DNA of 64,000 nt, from NCBI GenBank assembly GCA_016699815.1, contig CP065012.1, positions 1,178,001-1,242,000 on the forward strand, read 5' to 3'. Numbering within the stretch: the first letter of the stretch is position 1; each line of letters opens with the position of its first letter. The position numbers were made by a program, and so were the translations under genes. Shown one piece after another: positions 14,442-22,928 of this stretch. This DNA comes from Chitinophagaceae bacterium (GTDB lineage Bacteria; Bacteroidota; Bacteroidia; Chitinophagales; Chitinophagaceae). The notes below the pieces were generated by a model. It was not told where the DNA came from, did no database searches, and saw only the letters and a program-made list of their open reading frames with translations.

Positions 14442-14458
14442 TACTTTTTAAAAAAGTA
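14442..14458. promoter_or_regulatory. Palindrome TACTTTTT-A-AAAAAGTA before aconitase
   Basis: An exact 8-bp-arm inverted repeat with one central base ends 18 bp before the acnA start. Its half-site (ATACTTTT / AAAAGTA) is the same as in the palindrome upstream of ric, in the opposite arrangement. Aconitase is an NO- and oxygen-sensitive Fe-S enzyme, so shared control is conceivable, but the site is short and AT-rich. Confidence 0.35.
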
Positions 14459-14476
14459 GCTTAAAATTTCAACTTC

Positions 14477-17254
14477 ATGGTATATTCAAAGGCAAAATCA
14501 AAACAGGAAATTTCAATAGAAAATAAAAAATACCACTTCAGTTCAATTAAAAATTTATCACAAAATATTGAACACCTGCCATTCTGTATTCGCATACTTT
14601 TAGAAAATGAATTAAGGAATTATGATGGCTTCAGTATAACAGATGAACACGTTGATACTTTATTAAATTGGGTACCGCAACCACCCGATAAAGACATCCC
14701 ATTTAAACCAGCCAGAATTTTAATGCAGGATTTTACCGGCGTTCCGGCAGTAGTGGATATGGCTTCGTTGCGTGCCGAATTTATAAGACATGGCAAAGAT
14801 GGGCAAAAAATAAACCCGGCTATTCCGGTTGATTTAGTAATAGACCATTCGGTACAGGTAGATTATTACGGCACCGATTATTCTTATGATAAAAATGTGG
14901 AGCTGGAATTTGAACGCAATAAAGAACGTTATGAATTATTAAAATGGGCACAAAAAGGGTTATCTAATTTTACCGTAGTACCTCCTGGCATGGGCATTTG
15001 CCACCAGGTAAACCTGGAATATTTAGCACAGGGTATTACCAGTAGGGATGGTTGGCTGTTTCCCGATACTTTGGTAGGCACCGATTCTCACACACCAATG
15101 GTAAATGGAATTGGGGTAATTGCATGGGGCGTTGGCGGTATTGAAGCAGAAGCAGCGATGCTGGGCCAACCGATATTTTTTTCCTGCCCGGAAGTTGTAG
15201 GATTAAAACTTTCCGGAAAAATTCCCGATCAATGCACCGCTACAGATATGGTACTTTCTATCACCCGGCTTCTGAGAGATAAGGGCGTTGTAGGAAAATT
15301 TGTTGAAGTATTTGGAGAAGGCTTAAATCATTTAACGGTTACCGACCGTGCTACCATCAGCAATATGTCCCCTGAGTTTGGTTGCACCGTTACTTACTTT
15401 CCTATAGATGGGCGCACATTGGAATATATGAAAGCAACCAACCGGAGTGAAGAACAAATTGCCATTGTAGAAGCCTACTGTAAAGAAAATTTATTGTGGA
15501 GAACCGGCAATGAAAAAATACAATACTCATCCGTTGTTGAATTGAACCTTGCTACTTTGGAACCCACGGTTTCTGGGCCCAAACGTCCGCAGGATAAAAT
15601 TTTTGTAAAAGACCTTGCCCAAAAATTTACTGAAATTTTAAAAGAAGAACATAAAAGGAATTATCAACACCAAACACAAAGAAAAGAATCGGCCTGGCTT
15701 ATGGAAGGTGGTTCTGGAACAGAATTTACCTTTGGCAAAGTTCCCATTAGTGGCGAAAGCCTTGCAGAAGTTATTCCAGAAGATTCTTTGTTTTCGGTAC
15801 GCATCAAGCAAAAAAATAAAGAATTTGTAATTAGCGATGGCAGTATTGTAATTGCCGCTATTACCAGTTGCACCAATACTTCAAACCCTGCGGTAATGGT
15901 GGGTGCAGGTTTACTGGCAAGAAATGCCGTAGAAAAAGGCCTGCGCACAAAATCCTGGGTAAAAACATCGCTTGCACCGGGCTCAAAAGTAGTAACAAAA
16001 TATTTAGAGCGATCAGGCTTATCAACAGATTTGGAAGCCTTGCGCTTTCATACCGTAGGTTATGGATGCACTTCCTGCATCGGAAACTCGGGCCCTTTGC
16101 CACCTGCAATTGCTACGGCTGTTGATAAAGGAGATTTGGTTGTTGCATCTGTGTTATCCGGCAACCGCAATTTTGAAGCAAGGGTACACCCACAGGTAAA
16201 AATGAATTTCTTAATGTCGCCTATGCTGGTAGTAGCCTATGCATTAACGGGCCGTGTAGATATTGACTTAATAAACGACCCTATTGATTACGACCCTAAC
16301 GGACAACCGGTTTTCCTAAAAGATATTTGGCCGTCCAGAGAAGAAATTCAAAAAACTATTAACGAATGTATGAAGCAGGGAGATTTTAAAGAAGTATATG
16401 ATGTAATTTTTGATGGGTCTGATGACTGGAAAAACCTCCAGGTAAATTTAGACCAGGATTTTGAGTGGAATAAAAATTCTACTTATATTAAAGAAGCGCC
16501 ATTTTTCGAAAACCTTGCTGCAACACCTCAAAAGGTTTCGGAAATAAGCCAGGCAAGGGTATTATTGTATTTAGGCGATTCGGTTACTACCGATCATATT
16601 TCTCCTGCCGGTTCATTTAAAGAAGATTCTGCAGCTGGTGTTTACCTAAAAGCAAATGGAATAGCCAAAGAAGATTTTAATTCCTACGGCTCAAGAAGGG
16701 GAAACCATGAAGTAATGATGCGTGGCTCATTTGCCAATGTGCGCATTAAAAATAAAATTACCGATATAGAAGGCGGCTTCAGCAGGTATTTTCCAACTAA
16801 TGAAGTAAAAACTGTTTATGATACCGCAATGGAATACCAAAAAACTAATACGCCTTTAATTATTTTGGCTGGCAAAGAATATGGCTCCGGCTCTTCAAGA
16901 GACTGGGCAGCAAAAGGTACATTTTTATTAGGCGTAAAAGCCGTTATTGCCGAAAGTTTTGAACGCATCCACAGAAGCAACTTAGTAGGAATGGGTGTTG
17001 CCCCTTTAGTATTTGTTAATGGCCAAAACGCAACTTCATTGGAATTAGACGGAACCGAAACCTTTACCATCAGTGGGTTAGCCGAAAATTTAAGACCCCA
17101 TAAAATGCTCAATGTAAAAGCAATCCACCCTTTGGGCAAAGAAACTAATTTTACTGTAGAAGCCAGGCTGGATTCTGCAATAGAAATAGAATACTATAAA
17201 AACCAGGGGATACTGCAGTATGTACTAAGGGAATATTTAATAAAATATAAATAG
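14477..17254 (+). CDS. acnA: Aconitate hydratase AcnA (IRP1/AcnA type)
   Basis: A 925-aa monomeric aconitase that interconverts citrate and isocitrate in the TCA cycle. The [4Fe-4S] ligands are C465 (SCTNTSN), C531 and C534 (GYGCTSCIGNSG), with the same 66- and 3-residue spacing as IRP1. DTLVGTDSHTPMVNG and the C-terminal swivel-domain motif AGKEYGSGSSRDWAAKG are intact. Length is normal for AcnA rather than AcnB. No other TCA gene is adjacent. Two possible control elements lie in the 156-bp upstream gap. The CMD-family gene follows 35 bp downstream on the same strand. Confidence 0.95.
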   Translation: MVYSKAKSKQEISIENKKYHFSSIKNLSQNIEHLPFCIRILLENELRNYDGFSITDEHVDTLLNWVPQPPDKDIPFKPARILMQDFTGVPAVVDMASLRAEFIRHGKDGQKINPAIPVDLVIDHSVQVDYYGTDYSYDKNVELEFERNKERYELLKWAQKGLSNFTVVPPGMGICHQVNLEYLAQGITSRDGWLFPDTLVGTDSHTPMVNGIGVIAWGVGGIEAEAAMLGQPIFFSCPEVVGLKLSGKIPDQCTATDMVLSITRLLRDKGVVGKFVEVFGEGLNHLTVTDRATISNMSPEFGCTVTYFPIDGRTLEYMKATNRSEEQIAIVEAYCKENLLWRTGNEKIQYSSVVELNLATLEPTVSGPKRPQDKIFVKDLAQKFTEILKEEHKRNYQHQTQRKESAWLMEGGSGTEFTFGKVPISGESLAEVIPEDSLFSVRIKQKNKEFVISDGSIVIAAITSCTNTSNPAVMVGAGLLARNAVEKGLRTKSWVKTSLAPGSKVVTKYLERSGLSTDLEALRFHTVGYGCTSCIGNSGPLPPAIATAVDKGDLVVASVLSGNRNFEARVHPQVKMNFLMSPMLVVAYALTGRVDIDLINDPIDYDPNGQPVFLKDIWPSREEIQKTINECMKQGDFKEVYDVIFDGSDDWKNLQVNLDQDFEWNKNSTYIKEAPFFENLAATPQKVSEISQARVLLYLGDSVTTDHISPAGSFKEDSAAGVYLKANGIAKEDFNSYGSRRGNHEVMMRGSFANVRIKNKITDIEGGFSRYFPTNEVKTVYDTAMEYQKTNTPLIILAGKEYGSGSSRDWAAKGTFLLGVKAVIAESFERIHRSNLVGMGVAPLVFVNGQNATSLELDGTETFTISGLAENLRPHKMLNVKAIHPLGKETNFTVEARLDSAIEIEYYKNQGILQYVLREYLIKYK

Positions 17255-17289
17255 CAGGTTTCTTTTTAAAACTAAAAATATTACTCCGG

Positions 17290-17730
17290 ATGAATATTAG
17301 AAAAGCAATTAAGGAAGCTGACCCTACAGCTTTTGAAGCAATGCTGGTTTTAGAAAACTATGGCAAAACCTGTACCCTTAACCCATTATATAAAGAATTA
17401 ATAAAAATCAGGGCTTCGCAAATAAATGGTTGTGCCTATTGCCTGGATATGCATACCCAGGATGCATTAAAAATGGGTGAGAGCGCAAGAAGGATTTTTG
17501 CAATGGCAGTTTGGTATGAGTCGCATCTATTTACTGAGGAAGAAAGAACTTTATTAAAACTAACAGATGAGGTTACAAAAATTTCTGAAACCGGAGTAAA
17601 CGATAGCACCTATAATAAAACCGTTGAATTATTTGGTGAAAAAATAACTGCACAAATCATAATGCTCATCGTAATTATAAATGCATGGAACAGGATTGCA
17701 GTTTCCACAAAACAAATTTACAGTGCGTAA
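17290..17730 (+). CDS. Carboxymuconolactone decarboxylase / AhpD-like family protein
   Basis: A 146-aa all-helical protein of the CMD/AhpD family. The signature INGCAYCLDMHTQDA holds the redox pair C48 and C51 and H55, as in AhpD-type alkylhydroperoxidases, so a thiol-based peroxidase activity is likely. Start ATG at 17290, 35 bp after aconitase on the same strand; co-transcription is possible. Partners (lipoyl proteins or a peroxiredoxin) are not encoded nearby. Confidence 0.87.
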   Translation: MNIRKAIKEADPTAFEAMLVLENYGKTCTLNPLYKELIKIRASQINGCAYCLDMHTQDALKMGESARRIFAMAVWYESHLFTEEERTLLKLTDEVTKISETGVNDSTYNKTVELFGEKITAQIIMLIVIINAWNRIAVSTKQIYSA

Positions 17731-17856
17731 CTGGCACTAAGTAGAGGCGCTTTTGAACATTATTTCCTATTGAATTTAATTATTATTCTTTTTAATGTTT
17801 ACTGGTTTATCTCTTAATAGAAAAATAAAATCCCGGCTAAACACGGTTTGGTATGC

Positions 17857-18273
17857 TTAATATTTAGCGCCAATTATTTCTACACCTACACTATCTGCTC
17901 CTTTTGCTGCAAATTCTTTAGTTTTAAATTTTATGCTTTTCCCCGGCGCCACACTGTCATAAATAACAGTTCGGTCCTGCTGCACCATAGTACCCGTTTT
18001 ACTAAAATAAGAAAGCTTAAGGTTAATATCTTTATAAGTAACCACTTTGGCATTGTTGCTAACTGTGCCTTGAACAACAGTTTGGCCAATAAGGTTTTTT
18101 TTATCTTTTACCCAAATTTTCAGGAAACGGACCGGGTTATTCTGTTCTACCTGCTCTAAGGTTTCCTTGGTTGTTTCATAAGCATCCTTCCCTTTTACAT
18201 TATTGCTGCCATTATTATTACAGGCATTAATAAAAATTGAAAAAGCAAAAATTACTGCTGCTGTATATTTCAT
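17857..18273 (-). CDS. Small lipoprotein, FxLYD/DUF-like, unknown function
   Basis: A 138-aa predicted lipoprotein. I chose the ATG at 18273, which gives a clean signal MKYTAAVIFAFSIFINAC with lipobox cysteine C18; the frame is open to 18360 but that adds an implausible leader. The mature part has an asparagine-rich linker and a beta-rich domain (GTVSNNAKVVTYKDINLKLSYFS, then DSVAPGKSIKF), reminiscent of small immunoglobulin-like domains such as FxLYD that occur in envelope lipoproteins. It is divergent from upp. I cannot assign a function. Confidence 0.65.
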   Translation of the reverse strand: MKYTAAVIFAFSIFINACNNNGSNNVKGKDAYETTKETLEQVEQNNPVRFLKIWVKDKKNLIGQTVVQGTVSNNAKVVTYKDINLKLSYFSKTGTMVQQDRTVIYDSVAPGKSIKFKTKEFAAKGADSVGVEIIGAKY

Positions 18274-18377
18274 TTCCCTGAATTTTATCGTATAAAAATA
18301 AACATATCTCCTTATTTTGTATAGATTTGCCATAAATAGGATGTTAAATTTATTTTTCATCCAAATGTGTAAAATAA

Positions 18378-19034
18378 ATGCAGCAGGTAAACAATTTAAG
18401 TACCGAACACTCTTTAATCAGCAACTGGGTAAGTGAACTCAGGGATGTGGAAGTGCAGCCTGACAGGATGCGCTTTCGCAGAAATTTGGAACGTATTGCC
18501 GAAGTAATTGGTTATGAAATAAGCAAGCAACTGGAATGGGAAACCAAAGATGTCAACACACCCATGGGTACTTCAGAATGTAAGGTGCTGAAGCAACAAC
18601 CCGTTTTGGCAACTATTTTAAGAGCTGGCCTTGCTATGCACAATGGCTTGCTTAATTATTTTGACAAGGCAGACAATGCATTTTTAAGCGCTTACCGCAA
18701 ACACAATGCCGACGGCAGTTTTGAAATAAACCTGGAATATATGAGCTGTCCAGAACTGGCTGGCAGGGTAGTTATCATTAGCGATCCAATGCTGGCTACC
18801 GGTGCATCGTTGGTAAAATCCATTCAGTACTTAAAAGAAGAAGGTGAAATAAAAGAACTGCATATTGTATGTGGTATTGCCTGTACAGTGGGCATCGAAT
18901 ATGTATTGAGAAACGAGCCAAAAGCCATTATTTGGTGTGGCGATATTGATGATGAATTAACGGCAAAAGGTTATATCGTTCCCGGCCTTGGTGATGCCGG
19001 CGATTTAGCTTATGGAGTTAAATTGCAGAATTAA
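18378..19034 (+). CDS. upp: Uracil phosphoribosyltransferase
   Basis: A 218-aa type I phosphoribosyltransferase that makes UMP from uracil and PRPP (pyrimidine salvage). The N-terminal RMRFRRNLERIAEVIGYEIS and the TILRAGLAMHNGLL flap match UPRT, and the PRPP loop is ISDPMLATGASLVKSI. The C-terminal GLGDAGDLAYG contains the uracil-binding segment. It stands alone, divergent from the small lipoprotein gene. Confidence 0.92.
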   Translation: MQQVNNLSTEHSLISNWVSELRDVEVQPDRMRFRRNLERIAEVIGYEISKQLEWETKDVNTPMGTSECKVLKQQPVLATILRAGLAMHNGLLNYFDKADNAFLSAYRKHNADGSFEINLEYMSCPELAGRVVIISDPMLATGASLVKSIQYLKEEGEIKELHIVCGIACTVGIEYVLRNEPKAIIWCGDIDDELTAKGYIVPGLGDAGDLAYGVKLQN

Positions 19035-19096
19035 TTCATATTTAACTGTTAAATTCTGGCGCCCAAATTACACTTCATATAAAAATGTACTAATTA

Positions 19097-19128
19097 TTGC
19101 AGCATTTAACTGCATTTTGCTATCTTTA
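19097..19128 (+). promoter_or_regulatory. Promoter candidate for the PorP/SprF gene (TTG-N21-TATCTTTA)
   Basis: TTG at 19097-19099 and TATCTTTA at 19121-19128 are 21 bp apart, in the accepted range for Bacteroidota -33/-7 elements. The last base of the -7 box deviates from TAnnTTTG. The start codon lies 22 bp after the box. Confidence 0.45.
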
Positions 19129-19149
19129 ATTTTCTGAACTTTAGTGATA

Positions 19150-20163
19150 ATGAGAAAATTCGTTTCTGCTATAATTTTATTGTTCCTGTCCGTTGCTCTT
19201 CAGGCACAAGACCCACATTTTAGCCAGTTTTTTTCTTCGCCTTTAACATTAAACCCTGCTTTTACAGGTAAATTTTCAGGCACCTGGAGGTTAGCGGCTA
19301 ATCATAGAGACCAATGGCCTTCAATACCCAAGGCCTATGTTACTACAAGCGCATCTTTTGATATGGCTATTTTAAAAAGCCGTATCCCCGAAGGAGATGT
19401 TTTTGGAGTAGGGATTTCCGGCGTTAGCGACCAAAGCGCAAATAATACCCTTAAATTAAATTACGGCTCCCTCTCACTTTCATATCACAAGGCATTGGAT
19501 GATGATGGTTACAATACCATCGGCGCTGGTTTTCAAGGTACATACAGCAGCCTGGGTATTGATGTTACCAAACTCACTTTTGAAGACGAACTTACACAAA
19601 ACGGTTTTCAGCCGGGCACTTCGCCTGATGTAATTAATATTGCATTAAACGGTAAAAACAGGAATTATATTGATGTAAATGCCGGTATTTTATTTTCTGG
19701 CTCTACCGATGGTGAAAATAATTACTACCTCGGCGTTTCCATGTATCATATTAACAGGCCCAAAGTAAGTTTTTTAGATAAAAGCTGGTATTTAACAGGC
19801 CGTGTAACCTTGCATGGCGGTGGCACCCTTCCGCTTTCTGATGTGGTTTCATTAAGTGGTTCTGTAATTCATCAAATACAAAACAAAGCCAGCGAAACAC
19901 TTGTAGGTGCTGCTGTTGGCCTCAATCCATCTCCAGGCTCAGAAAACCCTGTAAATGTATATGTAGGATCTTGGGTAAGGTTTAAGGATGCCATCATCCC
20001 TTATGTAGGCCTGGAATTTGGCAGCCTTAGAATTGGTGCAAGCTACGATATTAATACCAGCGGTTTAAAAGCGGCTACCAGCAGCCGGGGCGGTTCGGAG
20101 TTTTCTGTAATCTTTATTAAAAGAGAACCCGGTTATACCGGTATCCCCTGCCCCAGGTTTTAA
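19150..20163 (+). CDS. PorP/SprF family type IX secretion membrane protein
   Basis: A 337-aa outer-membrane protein: signal peptide (MRKFVSAIILLFLSVALQAQ), the family opening DPHFSQFFSSPLTLNPAFTG, then amphipathic strands to the C-terminus. PorP/SprF proteins are T9SS-linked beta-barrels that anchor or help export particular cargo, often gliding adhesins or proteins with the type B C-terminal domain. The ATG at 19150 is preferred to the GTG at 19144 because it begins the signal peptide. No cargo gene is adjacent; the large CTD protein at 33352 on the opposite strand is a possible client. Confidence 0.88.
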   Translation: MRKFVSAIILLFLSVALQAQDPHFSQFFSSPLTLNPAFTGKFSGTWRLAANHRDQWPSIPKAYVTTSASFDMAILKSRIPEGDVFGVGISGVSDQSANNTLKLNYGSLSLSYHKALDDDGYNTIGAGFQGTYSSLGIDVTKLTFEDELTQNGFQPGTSPDVINIALNGKNRNYIDVNAGILFSGSTDGENNYYLGVSMYHINRPKVSFLDKSWYLTGRVTLHGGGTLPLSDVVSLSGSVIHQIQNKASETLVGAAVGLNPSPGSENPVNVYVGSWVRFKDAIIPYVGLEFGSLRIGASYDINTSGLKAATSSRGGSEFSVIFIKREPGYTGIPCPRF

Positions 20164-20166
20164 TTT

Positions 20167-20775
20167 TTATTTATTGGGCCTGCTCACATATTTATTGTCT
20201 TTTACAAAAAAACGGTAAGGTAACTTTGCGGCTTCTCCTGCAGTTTCCATGCCAATTCTATTGCCCTTACCTGTTAAAGAGGCAAAATGTTGTACTGTAT
20301 TGTTGCGGTAAATTTTTATTGCGCCATTTTGCAAATTTATTCCATCATGTAGTTTTCTTATGCCCAATGCCTTTGCCACATTACCGGGGCCACGGGTTAT
20401 GGTAGTATCTGTAAAAAATTTTCCGGTTCGTTGCTGCATTATTTCCATTCCTTCAATGGGTTCTATCGCCCTTATTAGTATTGCATCGGGAGTATTTTCT
20501 TTATTGGTTACAATATTCAGCATATCATGTATTCCATAGCAGATATACACATAAACAGTTCCGCCCCTGGCATACATGGTTTCGTTACGCGGCGTTCTTC
20601 TACCTTTATAAGCATGAGACGCCTTGTCGGTAACTCCTGCATAAGCTTCCGTTTCAACAATTATTCCACTGGTTACTTCATTATTAATATGAGTAACTAT
20701 AATTGTTCCCAATAGTTCTTCGGCAATTTGCAGCACTTTGGTACTTTCAAAATATTTTATGGGCAAAAGCTGCAT
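20167..20775 (-). CDS. DNA-3-methyladenine glycosylase (AAG/MPG family)
   Basis: A 202-aa base-excision repair enzyme that removes alkylated purines. GIIVETEAYAGVTDKASHAYKGRRTPRN and YARGGTVYVYICYGIH are the family signatures; the E in VETEAY is the catalytic residue position. Length is normal. It is convergent with the PorP/SprF gene, with only 3 bp between the stop codons, and no terminator fits in that gap. Confidence 0.92.
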   Translation of the reverse strand: MQLLPIKYFESTKVLQIAEELLGTIIVTHINNEVTSGIIVETEAYAGVTDKASHAYKGRRTPRNETMYARGGTVYVYICYGIHDMLNIVTNKENTPDAILIRAIEPIEGMEIMQQRTGKFFTDTTITRGPGNVAKALGIRKLHDGINLQNGAIKIYRNNTVQHFASLTGKGNRIGMETAGEAAKLPYRFFVKDNKYVSRPNK

Positions 20776-20828
20776 AGTGATCTATTTTTTACAAAATGGG
20801 CACAGCGATAACTAAACCCTTAATTTAA

Positions 20829-20836
20829 TATCTTTG
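20829..20836 (+). promoter_or_regulatory. -7 box TATCTTTG upstream of the CysZ-like gene
   Basis: A full TAnnTTTG match 69 bp before the start at 20906. No convincing -33 element is seen. Confidence 0.35.
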
Positions 20837-20905
20837 AGCACATTAGTATTTTATTAAAGATAAAAATACTTTACGTTTTATACAAATCAAGAAAGCCGCA
20901 GGTAA

Positions 20906-21679
20906 ATGCTCAAGGAAATTGTAATTGCCATACAGTCTTACCGGGAAGCGCACCGGTTTATTTCCAGGCACAGGTTGTGGAAGTGGATTCTCATACCGGG
21001 ATTTCTTTATACAATTATGTTTATTGCCGGTATATGGCTGTTTTGGGTTACCAGTACTGAGGCCACGCAACTTCTCTTAAATAAAACAGGAATTAAAGAA
21101 TGGCTGGAAAATTTAAAAAACGGCTGGATGAATTTTTTGGTAATCATTTGCCAAATCATCATTTGGATGGTAACGTTAATGTTTTATTTTTCGTTGTTTA
21201 AATTTATTTTTCTCATTATTGGTTCCCCTTTATTTTCTTACCTAAGTGAAAAAACCGACGCCATCCTCACCGGGAAAGACTTTCCCTTTAGCTTATCAAA
21301 ACTGATGAAAGATGCGTGGAGGGCTATTAAAATTGCCATAAGGAATATTCTTTGGCAATCGCTGTATATGATTAGCCTTTTTTTACTTTCTTTAATTCCT
21401 TTATTTGGCTGGGTAACACCGGTTGTTGGGCTTTTAGTGGAATTTTACTACTTAGGCTTCAGTATGCTCGATTACAGCAGTGAGCGCAATAACCTTAGCG
21501 CTTCACAAAGTATCCAATTTATAGGAAGGCATAAAGGCCTTGCCATAGGTAATGGTTTGGTTTTTTATTTGATGCACCTGCTGCCGGTAATTGGCTGGCT
21601 TTTAGCGCCAAGTTATGCAGTAATAGCTGCCACGCTAAGCCTGCATAAAGCCCGAAATGAAAAAATAATTATTGGATGA
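20906..21679 (+). CDS. CysZ/EI24-like membrane protein
   Basis: A 257-aa inner-membrane protein with four or more long hydrophobic segments and typical EI24/CysZ features: an N-terminal basic region (SYREAHRFISRHRLWKW), a central loop with SPLFSYLSEKTDAILTG, and a C-terminal FYLMHLLPVIGWLLAPSYAVIAAT. CysZ proteins import sulfate in proteobacteria; the substrate in Bacteroidota is not established and no other sulfate-assimilation gene is next to it. The stop overlaps the next start by 4 bp (ATGA), so the two genes are co-translated. Confidence 0.75.
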   Translation: MLKEIVIAIQSYREAHRFISRHRLWKWILIPGFLYTIMFIAGIWLFWVTSTEATQLLLNKTGIKEWLENLKNGWMNFLVIICQIIIWMVTLMFYFSLFKFIFLIIGSPLFSYLSEKTDAILTGKDFPFSLSKLMKDAWRAIKIAIRNILWQSLYMISLFLLSLIPLFGWVTPVVGLLVEFYYLGFSMLDYSSERNNLSASQSIQFIGRHKGLAIGNGLVFYLMHLLPVIGWLLAPSYAVIAATLSLHKARNEKIIIG

Positions 21680-22374
21680 GCATTGTATATTTAATCCCTT
21701 CTTTACTGGCAGAGGATGCCATTGAAACCATACCGCTTTATGTAATTAATGCCATTGAAGGGTGCCAGGTAATTTTTGCCGAAAATGAACGTACAGCAAG
21801 GAGGTTTTTAAAAAAAATAAAAAAAGAAATTGTTATTGACCAGTTTGAATGGTTTACAATTCACAACCGTGAGGAAATGGAAACCGTTAATTTTCGGCAA
21901 AAAATAAAAGAAAATAAAAATATTGCTATCATAAGTGAAGCCGGTTGCCCGGGAGTAGCCGATCCCGGGCAACTACTGGTATGTATTGCACAGGAAATGA
22001 ATTGTATCATTAAGCCGCTTGTGGGCCCAAATGCAATTTTACTGGCTTTAATGGCCAGCGGGCTAAATGGGCAGCATTTTGAATTTTATGGCTACCTGCC
22101 GGTTGACAACGAAAAAAGGGCAAAAAAAATAAAGGAATTGACATTGGATTCCCAAAAAAATAACAGCACTAAAATATTTATTGAAACCCCTTACCGCAAC
22201 CAGCAGTTATTAGATGCTTTTTTAAATAATTGCAAACCCTTTAGCCGCTTATGCATTGCGGCAAATCTTACCTCACCGCAGGAATGGGTGAAAACAAAAA
22301 GCATAGCCCAATGGAAAAAAGAAATGCCACAATTGAATAAACAACCCGTAATTTTTTTATTGCAGTGGCAGTAG
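21676..22374 (+). CDS. RsmI-like tetrapyrrole-methylase-fold SAM methyltransferase
   Basis: A 232-aa protein of the tetrapyrrole methylase family in its RsmI branch, which 2'-O-methylates C1402 of 16S rRNA. Motifs: VIFAENERTARRFLK, ISEAGCPGVADPG, PLVGPNAILLALMASG and FIETPYRNQQLLDA. The N-terminus (MSIVYLIPSLLAED) differs from standard RsmI, where GTPIGNLxD is usual, so this is the shorter Bacteroidota-type paralogue and its target may differ. It is coupled to the CysZ-like gene by a 4-bp overlap and converges with the next gene (1 bp gap). Confidence 0.75.
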   Translation: MSIVYLIPSLLAEDAIETIPLYVINAIEGCQVIFAENERTARRFLKKIKKEIVIDQFEWFTIHNREEMETVNFRQKIKENKNIAIISEAGCPGVADPGQLLVCIAQEMNCIIKPLVGPNAILLALMASGLNGQHFEFYGYLPVDNEKRAKKIKELTLDSQKNNSTKIFIETPYRNQQLLDAFLNNCKPFSRLCIAANLTSPQEWVKTKSIAQWKKEMPQLNKQPVIFLLQWQ

Positions 22375-22375
22375 T

Positions 22376-22816
22376 TTATTTATCCGGGCTACGCATAGAA
22401 ATAATACTATCTACAATATACCTGCTGTTGCCCCGCCAGGGAAGCGCCCCGTTATATTCTTTATAATGTAAATCAAAAATTTTTCCACTGTTGAGTTTTA
22501 ATACATCAAATATTTTTTTGTCTTTTACCGAAAATTCAAATTCATTTGATTGTATGCCCATTCCAGAACGGGTTTTAATCCCTTCCTGTATGAGCTTGCC
22601 CTCATAGGTTTTAAAAATTTGCCCTTTTCTTACTGTATAATTTAAATATCCCGATTTTACGCCGTCATCCGTAAATGGATAATAATATTTCCAGTAAATA
22701 AATGCTGCAAGAAATACAAATAATGAAAAGAAAAACCATCTCATAAATCTCTTAAATGCCCCGGGTTTGGTGGGCTGTACCTTTTCTACTTTGGGAGCAG
22801 AACTTATATCTGTCAT
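22376..22816 (-). CDS. Membrane-anchored hypothetical protein
   Basis: A 146-aa protein: a ~25-residue basic cytoplasmic head, one transmembrane helix (about 29-45, FFFSLFVFLAAFIYWKYYY), and a ~100-aa exported beta-rich domain (SGYLNYTVRKGQIFKTYEGKL). The family is common in Bacteroidota but I know of no assigned function. No signal-peptidase site is apparent, so it should stay anchored in the inner membrane. Confidence 0.65.
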   Translation of the reverse strand: MTDISSAPKVEKVQPTKPGAFKRFMRWFFFSLFVFLAAFIYWKYYYPFTDDGVKSGYLNYTVRKGQIFKTYEGKLIQEGIKTRSGMGIQSNEFEFSVKDKKIFDVLKLNSGKIFDLHYKEYNGALPWRGNSRYIVDSIISMRSPDK

Positions 22817-22928
22817 TAATTAAGGTTTTATTGTTTGCAAGGCAAAAATATTAATAAATTCATTCCCATAATACCTACATATGAATTATGCAACTTCATC
22901 CATAATAAAAAAATGGAAAATATTTTTT

